From an uncultured beta proteobacterium (GTDB lineage: Bacteria > Pseudomonadota > Gammaproteobacteria > Burkholderiales > Burkholderiaceae_C): 64,000 nt of DNA. The notes beneath the pieces were generated by a model, which made no database searches, was not told the DNA's origin, and worked only from the letters and a program-made list of their open reading frames with translations. This document shows, one piece after another, positions 26,808-35,306 of this stretch. The first letter of the stretch is position 1, and every line of letters begins with the position of its first letter. The DNA is taken from positions 1 through 64,000 of the forward strand of contig CAIJRK010000073.1 in the NCBI GenBank assembly GCA_903823025.1, in the 5' to 3' direction. The position numbers were made by a program, and so were the translations under genes.

Positions 26808-28358
26808 TTACGCGGTGGTGACCTCAATCCCCTTGAACTCACCCGTTGCAATGCGCTTTTGCCATTCAGCCGGGCCGGTGATGTGGGCGCTGGTGCCGCC
26901 TGAATCGACCGCTACGGTGACGGGCATATCGACCACGTCAAATTCATAAATGGCTTCCATGCCGAGGTCGGCAAAGCCCACCACGTTGGCGTGCTTGATG
27001 GCCTTGCTGACCAGATAGGCGGCACCGCCCACGGCCATTAAATAAGCGCTTTTGTGTTTCTTGATCGCTTCAATGGCGACCGGGCCGCGTTCGGCTTTGC
27101 CGATCATCGAGATCAGGCCGGTTTGCGCCAACATCATTTCGGTGAAATCGTCCATGCGCGTGGCGGTGGTGGGGCCAGCGGGGCCGACCGCTTCGTCCTT
27201 GACCGGGTCAACCGGGCCGACGTAGTAAATCACGCGGTTGGTGAAGTCCACCGGCAGTTTTTCGCCTTTGGCCAGCATGTCTTTGATGCGCTTGTGGGCG
27301 GCGTCGCGGCCTGTGAGCATCTTGCCGTTGAGCAGCAAGGTATCGCCGGGCTTCCAGCTGGCGACTTCTTCTTTGGTGAGGGTGTTCAAGTCCACTTTGC
27401 GGCTTTTAACGTAGTCGGGTGTCCATTGGACATCGGGCCAAGTGTCCAGCGACGGTGGCGTCAGGTAAACCGGGCCGCTACCGTCCATCACAAAATGGGC
27501 GTGGCGTGTGGCGGCGCAGTTGGGAATCATCGCGACTGGTTTGCTGGCGGCGTGAGTCGGGTACATCTTGATTTTGATGTCGAGGACGGTGGTCAGGCCG
27601 CCCAAACCTTGCGCGCCAATGCCCAAGGCGTTGACCTTGTCAAACAGTTCAAGCCGGAGTTCTTCGGTTTTGGTCAGGGCTTGCCCGGCGGATGACTTGG
27701 CTTGCAACTCGTACATATCCAGGTCGTCCATCAAGCTTTGCTTGGCCATGAGCACGGCTTTTTCAGCGGTGCCGCCAATGCCGATGCCCAACATGCCGGG
27801 TGGGCACCAGCCAGCGCCCATGGTCGGCACGGTTTTGAGCACCCAGTCCACCACCGAGTCACCGGGGTTGAGCATGACCATCTTGCTTTTGTTCTCGCTG
27901 CCGCCGCCTTTGGCTGCGACTGTAATGTCGAGTTTGTTGCCGGGCACGATTTCCGTGAAGATGACGGCGGGGGTGTTGTCTTTGGTGTTCTTGCGGTCAA
28001 ACTGCGGGTCAGCCACGATGCTGGCGCGCAAGGTGTTGTCGGGGTGGTTGTAGGCTTGGCGAACGCCTTCGTTGATGGCGTCGTCCAGACTGCCGGTGAA
28101 GCCTTCCCAGCGCACGTCCATGCCGAGCTTGATGAACACGTTGACGATGCCGGTGTCCTGACAAATCGGGCGGTGGCCAGTGGCGCTCATCTTGCTGTTG
28201 GTCAGAATTTGCGCGATGGCGTCTTTGGCGGCGGCGCTTTGCTCGCGTTCGTAGGCACGGGCTAAATGGGCGATGTAGTCGGTCGGGTGGTAGTAGCTGA
28301 TGTACTGCAAGGCAGCGGCAACGGACTCGATCAGGTCGGCTTGGCGAATAGTGGTCAT
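26808..28358 (-). CDS. class I fumarate hydratase (Fe-S dependent)
   Basis: A 516-residue fumarase that interconverts fumarate and malate in the TCA cycle. The N-terminal half holds GHRPICQDTGIVNVFIK and the cluster Cys in QDTG, WCPPGMLGIGIGG and IPNCAATRHAHF. The C-terminal half, which aligns to the beta subunit of two-chain fumarases, contains GPTTATRMDDFT and ESGGTSAH-like SGGTSAHITG. It is a one-chain class I enzyme, oxygen-sensitive by family. The upstream leader carries repeats. Gene name fumA or fumB cannot be chosen from sequence. Confidence 0.95.
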   Translation of the reverse strand: MTTIRQADLIESVAAALQYISYYHPTDYIAHLARAYEREQSAAAKDAIAQILTNSKMSATGHRPICQDTGIVNVFIKLGMDVRWEGFTGSLDDAINEGVRQAYNHPDNTLRASIVADPQFDRKNTKDNTPAVIFTEIVPGNKLDITVAAKGGGSENKSKMVMLNPGDSVVDWVLKTVPTMGAGWCPPGMLGIGIGGTAEKAVLMAKQSLMDDLDMYELQAKSSAGQALTKTEELRLELFDKVNALGIGAQGLGGLTTVLDIKIKMYPTHAASKPVAMIPNCAATRHAHFVMDGSGPVYLTPPSLDTWPDVQWTPDYVKSRKVDLNTLTKEEVASWKPGDTLLLNGKMLTGRDAAHKRIKDMLAKGEKLPVDFTNRVIYYVGPVDPVKDEAVGPAGPTTATRMDDFTEMMLAQTGLISMIGKAERGPVAIEAIKKHKSAYLMAVGGAAYLVSKAIKHANVVGFADLGMEAIYEFDVVDMPVTVAVDSGGTSAHITGPAEWQKRIATGEFKGIEVTTA

Positions 28359-28442
28359 GTTGAATTTAGTAGGTTGTTATGGGCCGTTTGCAAAGCCGGT
28401 TGTGCATTTGCAAACCCGGCTAGTTTGCTACGGAAATTCAAC
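28359..28442 (-). repeat. leader repeats upstream of fumarase
   Basis: Two 13-bp near-copies, TTTGCAAAGCCGG (28387-28399) and TTTGCAAACCCGG (28407-28419), are spaced 20 bases apart, each containing the palindrome TTTGCAAA. The block is flanked by the inverted pair GTTGAATTT (28359-28367) and AAATTCAAC (28434-28442). It lies directly before the fumarase start, so it is a candidate operator or leader structure. Confidence 0.5.
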
Positions 28443-28489
28443 CTGCTATTTTGACAGTCTGTTTTAACGGCTGGCTGACGGGGTTGAGA

Positions 28490-28837
28490 TCAGGTGGCGC
28501 GACGTTCCGGCACCGCGTCTTTGGGGGCCGGTGGCTGGGTTGCCACGTGCAAGTGAAGCGCGGCCTGCGCCATGAGGTTGGCTGAAACGGGGGCGGTGAC
28601 GAACACGAAGAGCGTAATCAGCAGTTCGGCAAAGCCGATTCGGCCTTGTGCCGCTGACACGATCATGCTGGCCATCAGCAAGCTACCAAGTCCGAGAGTG
28701 GAGGCTTTGGTCGGAGCGTGTATCCGCATGAAGAAGTTGGGCAGTCGTGCCAGCCCGATGGCACCCACCAGCAAGAAAAAAGAGGCCAGTAGCAGCAGTC
28801 CGGCGGCGAGCCATTCCACGATAGGGTGCAAGGTCAT
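28490..28837 (-). CDS. mrpG: Na+/H+ antiporter subunit G (Mrp/Mnh/Pha type)
   Basis: A 115-residue membrane protein with three helices and the MrpG signature VGAIGLARLPNFFMRIHAPTKASTLG. It is part of the multi-subunit Mrp antiporter that exchanges cytosolic Na+ for H+. It is the last gene of the mrp operon, 17 bases after mrpF. The tail (from about residue 95) is polar and Pro-rich. Confidence 0.93.
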   Translation of the reverse strand: MTLHPIVEWLAAGLLLLASFFLLVGAIGLARLPNFFMRIHAPTKASTLGLGSLLMASMIVSAAQGRIGFAELLITLFVFVTAPVSANLMAQAALHLHVATQPPAPKDAVPERRAT

Positions 28838-28854
28838 ATTGAATTTCCTTTGAG

Positions 28855-29136
28855 TTACTCGATGACGTCGCCGCGCGTGACGTAGCGGGCCAGCGCCACG
28901 GTGGAGACAAAGCCCAGCATCGCCATGATCAGCGCGGCTTCGAAAAGCAAGGCCGTTTGCAAGCGGATGCCAAGCAACACGACCAAGGCGACGGCGTTGA
29001 TGTAAATGGTGTCAATCGCCAGCACGCGGTCAATGACTTGCGGGCCGCGTATCAACCGCCAGACGCAGAGCAGCAAAGCCAGCGACACGGCGCCAACGGC
29101 GATGTCCAGCGCCAAAGTGAGGATGCCTGAGTTCAT
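28855..29136 (-). CDS. mrpF: Na+/H+ antiporter subunit F
   Basis: A 93-residue, three-helix protein with the family core RLIRGPQVIDRVLAIDTIYINAVALVVLLG. Overlaps mrpE by four bases. Essential small subunit of the Mrp complex by family knowledge. Confidence 0.93.
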   Translation of the reverse strand: MNSGILTLALDIAVGAVSLALLLCVWRLIRGPQVIDRVLAIDTIYINAVALVVLLGIRLQTALLFEAALIMAMLGFVSTVALARYVTRGDVIE

Positions 29137-29651
29137 GTGCTTGCTCCTGTGTCATGCGGATGATGTTCAAAAATTACCAGTAAGGGGGCTTCGTAGCGCG
29201 CCCTGATTTCGGCGATCATTTGGTCGGGGTCATTGCAATTGAGGGCGTGGATCAGTATTTGGCGGCGCTCTTCGTCCACTATGCAAGACACTGTGCCGGG
29301 CGTAGTTGTAATGATGGTGGCTAACAACGAAATCGCTGTGGGGTGCGTGAGGGCCACGGGCAGTGTGACCCAGGCTGACTGCATCCGTGACAGGGGGCCG
29401 AGTACCAGCCGCGCCACGGTGAAGTTAGACACCACAATGTCCCACAACACGCGCCGCGCTAAAAGTAATGTTGGACGCCATTGGAGGTTGGCTGCGGGTG
29501 GCAAAACGGTGTGAAGCAGACGTGGGATCACCACGCCAATCAACACTGCAGAAATCAGATGGACAGGGGCGAGTGTGTGTTGCAGTAGCAACCAGCTCAC
29601 GCCCAGCAGCACGCTCAAGCCGGGATGGGTCAGCCAGATTTTTTTCTTCAT
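29133..29651 (-). CDS. mrpE: Na+/H+ antiporter subunit E
   Basis: A 172-residue subunit with two or three N-terminal helices and the MrpE pattern TPGTVSCIVDEERRQILIHALNCNDPDQMIAEIRARYE in its cytosolic half. It overlaps both neighbours by four bases (mrpD stop at 29648, mrpF start at 29136). Confidence 0.93.
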   Translation of the reverse strand: MKKKIWLTHPGLSVLLGVSWLLLQHTLAPVHLISAVLIGVVIPRLLHTVLPPAANLQWRPTLLLARRVLWDIVVSNFTVARLVLGPLSRMQSAWVTLPVALTHPTAISLLATIITTTPGTVSCIVDEERRQILIHALNCNDPDQMIAEIRARYEAPLLVIFEHHPHDTGAST

Positions 29652-31288
29652 GGTTTTTCTCTTGTTCCCGGTAGCCGGACTTCGCCTTGACCCGCCCGAT
29701 AAGGTCGGGTGGTGGTAGCAGCTTCACCGCCCACAGGTCCGAGTACCGCGCGTGCATAGCCAGCACGATCAGCCAGTTGCACCGCAGCAGCATCGGTGTA
29801 ACGCTTGAGAGGTGACGCCGCTGCCGCCAACACCAGACTTAAGGCCAATAAACCGAGCGTGGCGGAGGTCAGTCGCCAGCTACTTCCTGCACCGCCAATA
29901 TGTCCTTGCGTCGGCAGCACATTCCAAAACAGGATGCTGCCCGCCCGTGCCAACCCGATGAGCGCCAGAAAACCCGCTATCAGCACGATGCCCCAAATCC
30001 AGGGGTAAATCGGCGAAGAAGCCGAACTTTGCAGAATCATGAGTTTGCCCAAAAAGCCGGGCAGAGGGGGAATGCCCGCCACCGATGCGGCACCGAGTAG
30101 CACCATCAGACCCAGCATGATTGGCTGTGCCACGGGCGTGGCGGGCTGCAGCCGGTCGCCAACGTCACCCCGTTGTGACGCCACCAGTTCGACTAGCAAA
30201 AACAGAGCCGCCACCACCAGCGTGCTGTGCACCATGTAATAAAGCGCTGCTGACATCGCCTCTGGCGTGAACAAACCAACGCCCGTCAAAATGGTGCCGA
30301 TGGAGGCAATCGTCAGGTAAGACACCATGCGCGTCAGGCTGTGGGCGGCCAAGGCGCCTAAAGCCCCCAGCACAATGGTGAGCAGCGCCACGGGCAGCAG
30401 CCAGGGTTCAACCGCGAAAGCCGCGTGTCCGGCGCCATCGCCCAGCATCACGGCATGAACCCGGATGATGCTGTAAACCCCCACCTTGGTCATGATGGCG
30501 AACAGGGCGGCCACGGGTGCGCTAGTGACGGCGTAAGTGGTGGGTAGCCACATGTAAAGCGGCACGATGGCCGCCTTGAGGCCAAAAACCACCAATAAAA
30601 TCATGGCCCCTGCCTTGAATAACGACGCTTCCTGCGGACCTAATTGAGCCACCCGCAAGGCCAAGTCGGCCATATTGAGCGTGCCCGCCACGCCGTAAAT
30701 GATGGCCAATCCGATCAAAAAAAGCGCGGAGGCGACCAGATTCAACACCACGTAATGCAGTCCTGCCTTGAAGCGTTCGCGGCCTTGGCCATGCACGGTC
30801 AGCACATAAGAGGCGATGAGAAGCACTTCAAAAAACACGAAAAGGTTAAATAAGTCGCCGGTGACAAAAGCACCTGACAAGCCCATCAACTGAAATTGGA
30901 ACAGCGCATGAAAATGGCGTCCGTGCGCGTCCCAGCCGCCAGTGGCGTACCAGAGAATGGGCACGGCAATCGTCCACGTCAGGGCCAGCATCATGGCGCT
31001 GAGTCGATCAATCACCAGCACGATGCCAAATGGCGCCGACCAACCGCCCAAGGGATAGACCTCTACGGTGCCGCCATTGGCCTTGATCATCAGGCACCAA
31101 GACAGCAGGGCGCCGATGATGGCCGATGTGATGCTCAGAATGCGTCCACGGCGCAGCATGGCGTTGTCGTGGCTGGTTTGCCCCCCGCCATCGCCCATCA
31201 GCAGCAAGCCAGCCGCTGTAAACAAGGGCAGCAGAACCGGCAAGACCGGCAGGTGTGTCGAAAAAAGCGTGTTCAACAGATCCGTCAT
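29648..31288 (-). CDS. mrpD: Na+/H+ antiporter subunit D
   Basis: A 546-residue membrane protein of the NuoN/MrpD group with about 14 helices. Family pieces: ALTWTIAVPILWYATGG, GLSGAFVTGDLFNLFVFFEVLLIASYVL with the conserved Glu, and KAAIVPLYMWLPTTYAVTSAPVAALFAIMTKVGVYSI with conserved Lys residues of the proton path. The last 45 residues are a polar tail. Overlaps mrpC and mrpE by four bases. Confidence 0.95.
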   Translation of the reverse strand: MTDLLNTLFSTHLPVLPVLLPLFTAAGLLLMGDGGGQTSHDNAMLRRGRILSITSAIIGALLSWCLMIKANGGTVEVYPLGGWSAPFGIVLVIDRLSAMMLALTWTIAVPILWYATGGWDAHGRHFHALFQFQLMGLSGAFVTGDLFNLFVFFEVLLIASYVLTVHGQGRERFKAGLHYVVLNLVASALFLIGLAIIYGVAGTLNMADLALRVAQLGPQEASLFKAGAMILLVVFGLKAAIVPLYMWLPTTYAVTSAPVAALFAIMTKVGVYSIIRVHAVMLGDGAGHAAFAVEPWLLPVALLTIVLGALGALAAHSLTRMVSYLTIASIGTILTGVGLFTPEAMSAALYYMVHSTLVVAALFLLVELVASQRGDVGDRLQPATPVAQPIMLGLMVLLGAASVAGIPPLPGFLGKLMILQSSASSPIYPWIWGIVLIAGFLALIGLARAGSILFWNVLPTQGHIGGAGSSWRLTSATLGLLALSLVLAAAASPLKRYTDAAAVQLADRAGYARAVLGPVGGEAATTTRPYRAGQGEVRLPGTREKP

Positions 31289-31650
31289 ACACCATCACCC
31301 TGAACGTGCGGCTTGCTGTGTCCGGGTTCGTGCCCATCGACATGATCTGTGCCACTTTCATGGCGATTGCGTAGCGCCAACTCAATTACAAAGCCTGTGG
31401 TGGCAAAGCCAATCACGATGGCGGTCAGCACCAAGGCCTGCGGTAGGGGGTCTGCCACACGATCAATCGCTGAAAGAATCGGGGCGGCGTCTTGCCATAG
31501 TCGGCCCATGGCAAAGATGAAAAAATTAACCGCATAGCCCAACAGACACAAACCCATCACGACGGGCCAAGTGCGGCCTCGCAGGACTAAATAAATGCCG
31601 GTGGAGGTAACGGCACCGATGCCGGTGGCCACCAAAAATTCGAGACTCAT
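31285..31650 (-). CDS. mrpC: Na+/H+ antiporter subunit C
   Basis: A 121-residue NuoK-like subunit with three helices (about residues 3-22, 27-48 and 70-95) and the family stretch VATGIGAVTSTGIYLVLRGRTWPVVMGLCLLGYAVN. Its C-terminal tail is His/Asp-rich (NRHESGTDHVDGHEPGHSKPH), which could bind metal but may be only a soluble tail. Overlaps mrpA and mrpD by four bases. Confidence 0.93.
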   Translation of the reverse strand: MSLEFLVATGIGAVTSTGIYLVLRGRTWPVVMGLCLLGYAVNFFIFAMGRLWQDAAPILSAIDRVADPLPQALVLTAIVIGFATTGFVIELALRNRHESGTDHVDGHEPGHSKPHVQGDGV

Positions 31651-34523
31651 GGGTGGACTCCGTTGTCGTGATCGGGTTGTAAAGGTGTTTTGGCTTCTTG
31701 GGTGACCGCACCCAAAGTGGACAGGGATAGCAACGTGGCACCGACGACGGTGATGTAAACACCCAAGTCAAACAGCGCGGCTGTCGCTAAAGGCAAATCG
31801 CCCAAAAGTGGCACAAACGGATGGCCGTGGGCACTGGTCAAGAACGGCTGACCCAACACAAAGGCACCCACGCCCGTGAGTCCGGCAATTCCTAGCCCAA
31901 TGCCAATCCAGCGCACAAAGCGCCGTCCACCCTCGGCTTTTAATAAAAGTTCAGCTCGCGACTGGCCCATCGCCATGTATTGCAATACCAACGCCACCGC
32001 CGTGATCAGCCCGGCAATAAAGCCGCCGCCCGGCATGTTATGGCCCCGCATAAAGATATAGAGCGTCACGACCAAGGCCAGCGGCAACACCACGCGGGCG
32101 GCGACGCGCAGCATCAGCGGTTGGGCGTTAAAAGTCCAGGCGTCGCCTGCCGCATCGTTGACTGGGCGGCGCGTGCGCATTCCATCCATCAAGGCCAAGA
32201 CGCCAACGGCGGCAATCGCCAGCACCGTGATCTCGCCAAAGGTGTCGTAGCCCCGGAAGTCCACCAGAATGACGTTGACCACATTTGTTCCGCCACCGGC
32301 AATCGCCGATTGGTTCAGGAAATACCATGCGATGGAATCGTGGTCTCGCGTCAGCATGACCCAAGCCAGCCAGGCCATGCCCGCGCCGCAAGTCAACGCC
32401 AGCGAGACGTCGCGCAACTTGCGCCCGGCTGATGATTCACGCGGCGTTTGCCGGGGCAGCAGCGCCAGACCCATGAGCAGCAGCACGGTGGAAACCACTT
32501 CAACCGTCAATTGCGTGAGGGCCAGATCAGGCGCAGAAAAGCCGACAAAGGAGAGGGCACTGACCAAACCAATGAGACTGATGACGACCACCGATTGAAA
32601 GCGATCATGGTGTTTAAAACCGAGCCAGACGCAGGCGAGCAGCAGCAAAGCCCAAAGCACCAATGCCGGGAGCGACGCGTGTAACAAGGCCCGGGAACCC
32701 GTCCCAATCGCCGGGCCGGACAGCAAAGGCACAGCGGCGACCACGACCGTGGTGATCAGCATCCAGGCAATGTAGCGTTGCAGGGAACCAATTTCCAGCA
32801 GGGCGGTGATGCGTCCGGCGCTGCCAAATAGCCGCTTCATGCCTTGCGCAAACAGGTTGGGGCCGGTCACCGGGCCAAACCAGTGTTCAGAAGTCAGGCG
32901 GTGCAGCTTGCCGCCGCGTGCCAGCGCGAAATACAGAACCGCGCCACCGATCAGCGCCAGCAAGCTCAACACCAGGGGCAAGTTAAAACCGTGCCAAATC
33001 GCCAAATGAAATTCGGGCGGCGCTTGACCCAGCATCGCGGCGGTTGCCACTTGCACCAACGGCCCGGCGGTGACGGCAGGCAGCACGCCCACCACAACAC
33101 AGATAGCGGCTAGCAAAGCAACCGGCGCTTTCATGCCCATCGGCGGCTCATGCGGGTGCGCATTTGGCAGATCGCCGGGTGGTCCGTTGAAGAAAAGGTC
33201 ATGCACCAATCGGACTGAGTAGGCGACGCTGCAAAGCGCGGCCAGCGTGGCCAACGTGGGCACAATCCAGAGCCAACCGCCCGACTGGGCAAAGGTGACG
33301 GCTTCAGTCAGGAACATTTCCTTCGACAAAAAGCCGTTGAATAACGGGACGCCCGCCATGGAGGCGGTGGCGATCATAGCCAGCGTTGCCGTCCATGGCA
33401 TGAAGCGCCAAAGCCCGCCGAGCTGGCGCATGTCGCGTGTGCCGGTTTCATGGTCCACAATGCCCGCCGTCATGAACAGCGCCGCCTTGAAACAAGCGTG
33501 GTTGAGGATGTGAAAAATCGCCGCCGCTGCCGCCAACGGCGAACCCAGTCCGATAAGAAAAGTGATTAGCCCCAAATGGCTAATGGTCGAGTAAGCCAGC
33601 AACCCTTTGATGTCGTGTTTAAAAAGTGCCACAAACGCGGCAAACAGCAAGGTCAATAACCCGGTTGTGGTTACGATCACGGTGAACAGTTCGGTGCCGC
33701 CCATCACTGGTGTGAGACGCGCCATCAGGAAGATGCCGGCCTTGACCATGGTGGCCGAGTGCAAATAGGCCGATACCGGCGTCGGGGCCGACATGGCTTG
33801 TGGCAGCCAGAAGTGAAACGGGAACTGCGCACTTTTGCTGAAACACCCAATCAGGATCAGAATCAACGCCGCCGGGTAACGTGCATCCGCTTGAATCAGC
33901 CCAGCCTTGTCCATCATTTGACTGATTTCGTAGGTGCCAGCGATTTGGCCCAACAACACAAAACCACCCAACATCGCCAGACCGCCGCCGCCCGTGATGG
34001 CCAGCGCCATGCGTGCACCTTTGCGTGCGTCGGCGTTGTGTTTCCAATAACCGACCAATAAGAAAGACGAGATGCTGGTGAGTTCCCAGAACACCATCAG
34101 CAGCAGCAAATTGTCTGACAGAACAATGCCCAGCATCGCCGCCATGAACAGCATTAAGGTGCTGTAAAACTTGCCAACCGGGTCGTTTTTGCCCAAATAA
34201 TTGTGGGCATACAAAATGATCAGCAGGCCAATGCCCGTAATCAACATGGCAAACATCAGCGATAAACCATCTAACCGAAAACCCAGATTAAGCCCGATTT
34301 CAGGCACCCAGGATGTGAAGGTTCGGAGTTCTTCGCCGCTCATGATGGCGGGTGCCTGCAGCAAGAGAAGACCCAAGCTGGAGGCGGCTACTGCAGCGGC
34401 AATCCAGGCGGTACGACCCCGATAAGACGCCGAAGGTGCGGCGCCAGACCAGCCGGTTAGGAGTGTGCCTGCCAGCAGCGGCAAAAGAATGATGATGAGT
34501 AGCAAGGTGTTATATCCGGTCAA
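31647..34523 (-). CDS. mrpA: Na+/H+ antiporter subunit A fused to subunit B
   Basis: A 958-residue protein. The NuoL-like antiporter domain spans about residues 1-480 (LLMVFWELTSISSFLLVGYW with conserved Glu, KSAQFPFHFWLPQAMSAPTPVSAYLHSATMVKAGIF with Lys). An MrpA-specific linker follows. An MrpB-type domain sits at the C-terminus (from about 800: RVVLPLALVVTLYIFMRGHNMPGGGFIAGL). The fused A-B arrangement marks a group 2 Mrp operon (A/B, C, D, E, F, G) as in Sinorhizobium pha. It is the first of six tightly overlapping genes. Confidence 0.95.
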   Translation of the reverse strand: MTGYNTLLLIIILLPLLAGTLLTGWSGAAPSASYRGRTAWIAAAVAASSLGLLLLQAPAIMSGEELRTFTSWVPEIGLNLGFRLDGLSLMFAMLITGIGLLIILYAHNYLGKNDPVGKFYSTLMLFMAAMLGIVLSDNLLLLMVFWELTSISSFLLVGYWKHNADARKGARMALAITGGGGLAMLGGFVLLGQIAGTYEISQMMDKAGLIQADARYPAALILILIGCFSKSAQFPFHFWLPQAMSAPTPVSAYLHSATMVKAGIFLMARLTPVMGGTELFTVIVTTTGLLTLLFAAFVALFKHDIKGLLAYSTISHLGLITFLIGLGSPLAAAAAIFHILNHACFKAALFMTAGIVDHETGTRDMRQLGGLWRFMPWTATLAMIATASMAGVPLFNGFLSKEMFLTEAVTFAQSGGWLWIVPTLATLAALCSVAYSVRLVHDLFFNGPPGDLPNAHPHEPPMGMKAPVALLAAICVVVGVLPAVTAGPLVQVATAAMLGQAPPEFHLAIWHGFNLPLVLSLLALIGGAVLYFALARGGKLHRLTSEHWFGPVTGPNLFAQGMKRLFGSAGRITALLEIGSLQRYIAWMLITTVVVAAVPLLSGPAIGTGSRALLHASLPALVLWALLLLACVWLGFKHHDRFQSVVVISLIGLVSALSFVGFSAPDLALTQLTVEVVSTVLLLMGLALLPRQTPRESSAGRKLRDVSLALTCGAGMAWLAWVMLTRDHDSIAWYFLNQSAIAGGGTNVVNVILVDFRGYDTFGEITVLAIAAVGVLALMDGMRTRRPVNDAAGDAWTFNAQPLMLRVAARVVLPLALVVTLYIFMRGHNMPGGGFIAGLITAVALVLQYMAMGQSRAELLLKAEGGRRFVRWIGIGLGIAGLTGVGAFVLGQPFLTSAHGHPFVPLLGDLPLATAALFDLGVYITVVGATLLSLSTLGAVTQEAKTPLQPDHDNGVHP

Positions 34524-34578
34524 ATCGGGCTTGGCCCTGAACTGACACCCCGGTTGTCAGATATTTTGAATGTGCGTG

Positions 34579-35172
34579 TCAGTGACTGTCACGCGACATG
34601 AGTTTGTCGGTATAAGCAATCGCCATGGCCGAGAGTAAAAAGGTAATGTGAATCACTGTTTGTGCAATAAGAACCTTGTCTGAATAGTTGGCCGCGTTGA
34701 TAAAGGTTTTAAGCAAATGAATGGAGCTAATGCCGATGATGGCGGTGGCTAACTTGACTTTAAGTACCGAGGCATTCACATGACTCAACCATTCAGGCTG
34801 ATCCGGATGGCCTTCCAAGTCCATGCGACTGACAAAGGTTTCATACCCCCCAATAATTACCATAATAAGCAGGTTGGAAATCATGACGACGTCAATCAGC
34901 GCTAAAACCACAAGCATGATGATGGTTTCATTCAACGACGTGATTTTGACATCGGTCTTGTAGCCGATGCTGTTGACTAGAGCTTCCAAGGCCGTAGGGC
35001 TGCCAAAGGCCGCTTCGAGCAGATGAACCAGTTCCACCCAAAAGTGAAACACATAGACGCCTTGCGCGGCGATCAGGCCCACATAAAGCGGTAGCTGAAG
35101 CCAGCGACTGGCAAAAATAAAGCGGGGAAGAATACGCATCCGCGATGTTTTGTCGAGAGAGGGTGCCGTCAT
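34579..35172 (-). CDS. YqhA/UPF0114 family membrane protein
   Basis: A 197-residue membrane protein with about four helices. Family marks: [54 protein letters not shown] and [23 protein letters not shown]. Length is slightly above E. coli YqhA (164) because of an N-terminal extension; an ATG 11 codons in (MRILPRF) would be closer. Function of the family is unknown. It stands 55 bases before mrpA in the same direction and is divergent from acs. Confidence 0.88.
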   Translation of the reverse strand: MTAPSLDKTSRMRILPRFIFASRWLQLPLYVGLIAAQGVYVFHFWVELVHLLEAAFGSPTALEALVNSIGYKTDVKITSLNETIIMLVVLALIDVVMISNLLIMVIIGGYETFVSRMDLEGHPDQPEWLSHVNASVLKVKLATAIIGISSIHLLKTFINAANYSDKVLIAQTVIHITFLLSAMAIAYTDKLMSRDSH

Positions 35173-35243
35173 TGGGTATCCGGGTGATTGCTATGGCGGC
35201 TGATTGTAGAGGGCGACAGCGGGCTGAACGCGACTTCAGTCAG

Positions 35244-35259
35244 TGGCATGTAAGTGCCA
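35244..35259. promoter_or_regulatory. palindrome in the yqhA/acs intergenic region
   Basis: TGGCA (35244-35248) and TGCCA (35255-35259) with a 6-bp spacer form a symmetric site about 48 bases before the acs start. It is a candidate operator. It resembles but does not match the spacing of a sigma-54 promoter (nine and not ten bases between GG and GC). Confidence 0.35.
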
Positions 35260-35306
35260 TCCGCGACATTCTTGAAAAGCTTTTATTAATTAGAGGAGAC
35301 CTATTT

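Noticed and set aside
26808-26820. Hairpin CACCG/CGGTG at the fumarase 3' end
   Set aside because: Only a 5-bp stem, inside the coding end, and no T-run.
35244-35259. Possible sigma-54 promoter before acs
   Set aside because: The GG to GC distance is nine and not ten bases, and symmetry suggests an operator instead.
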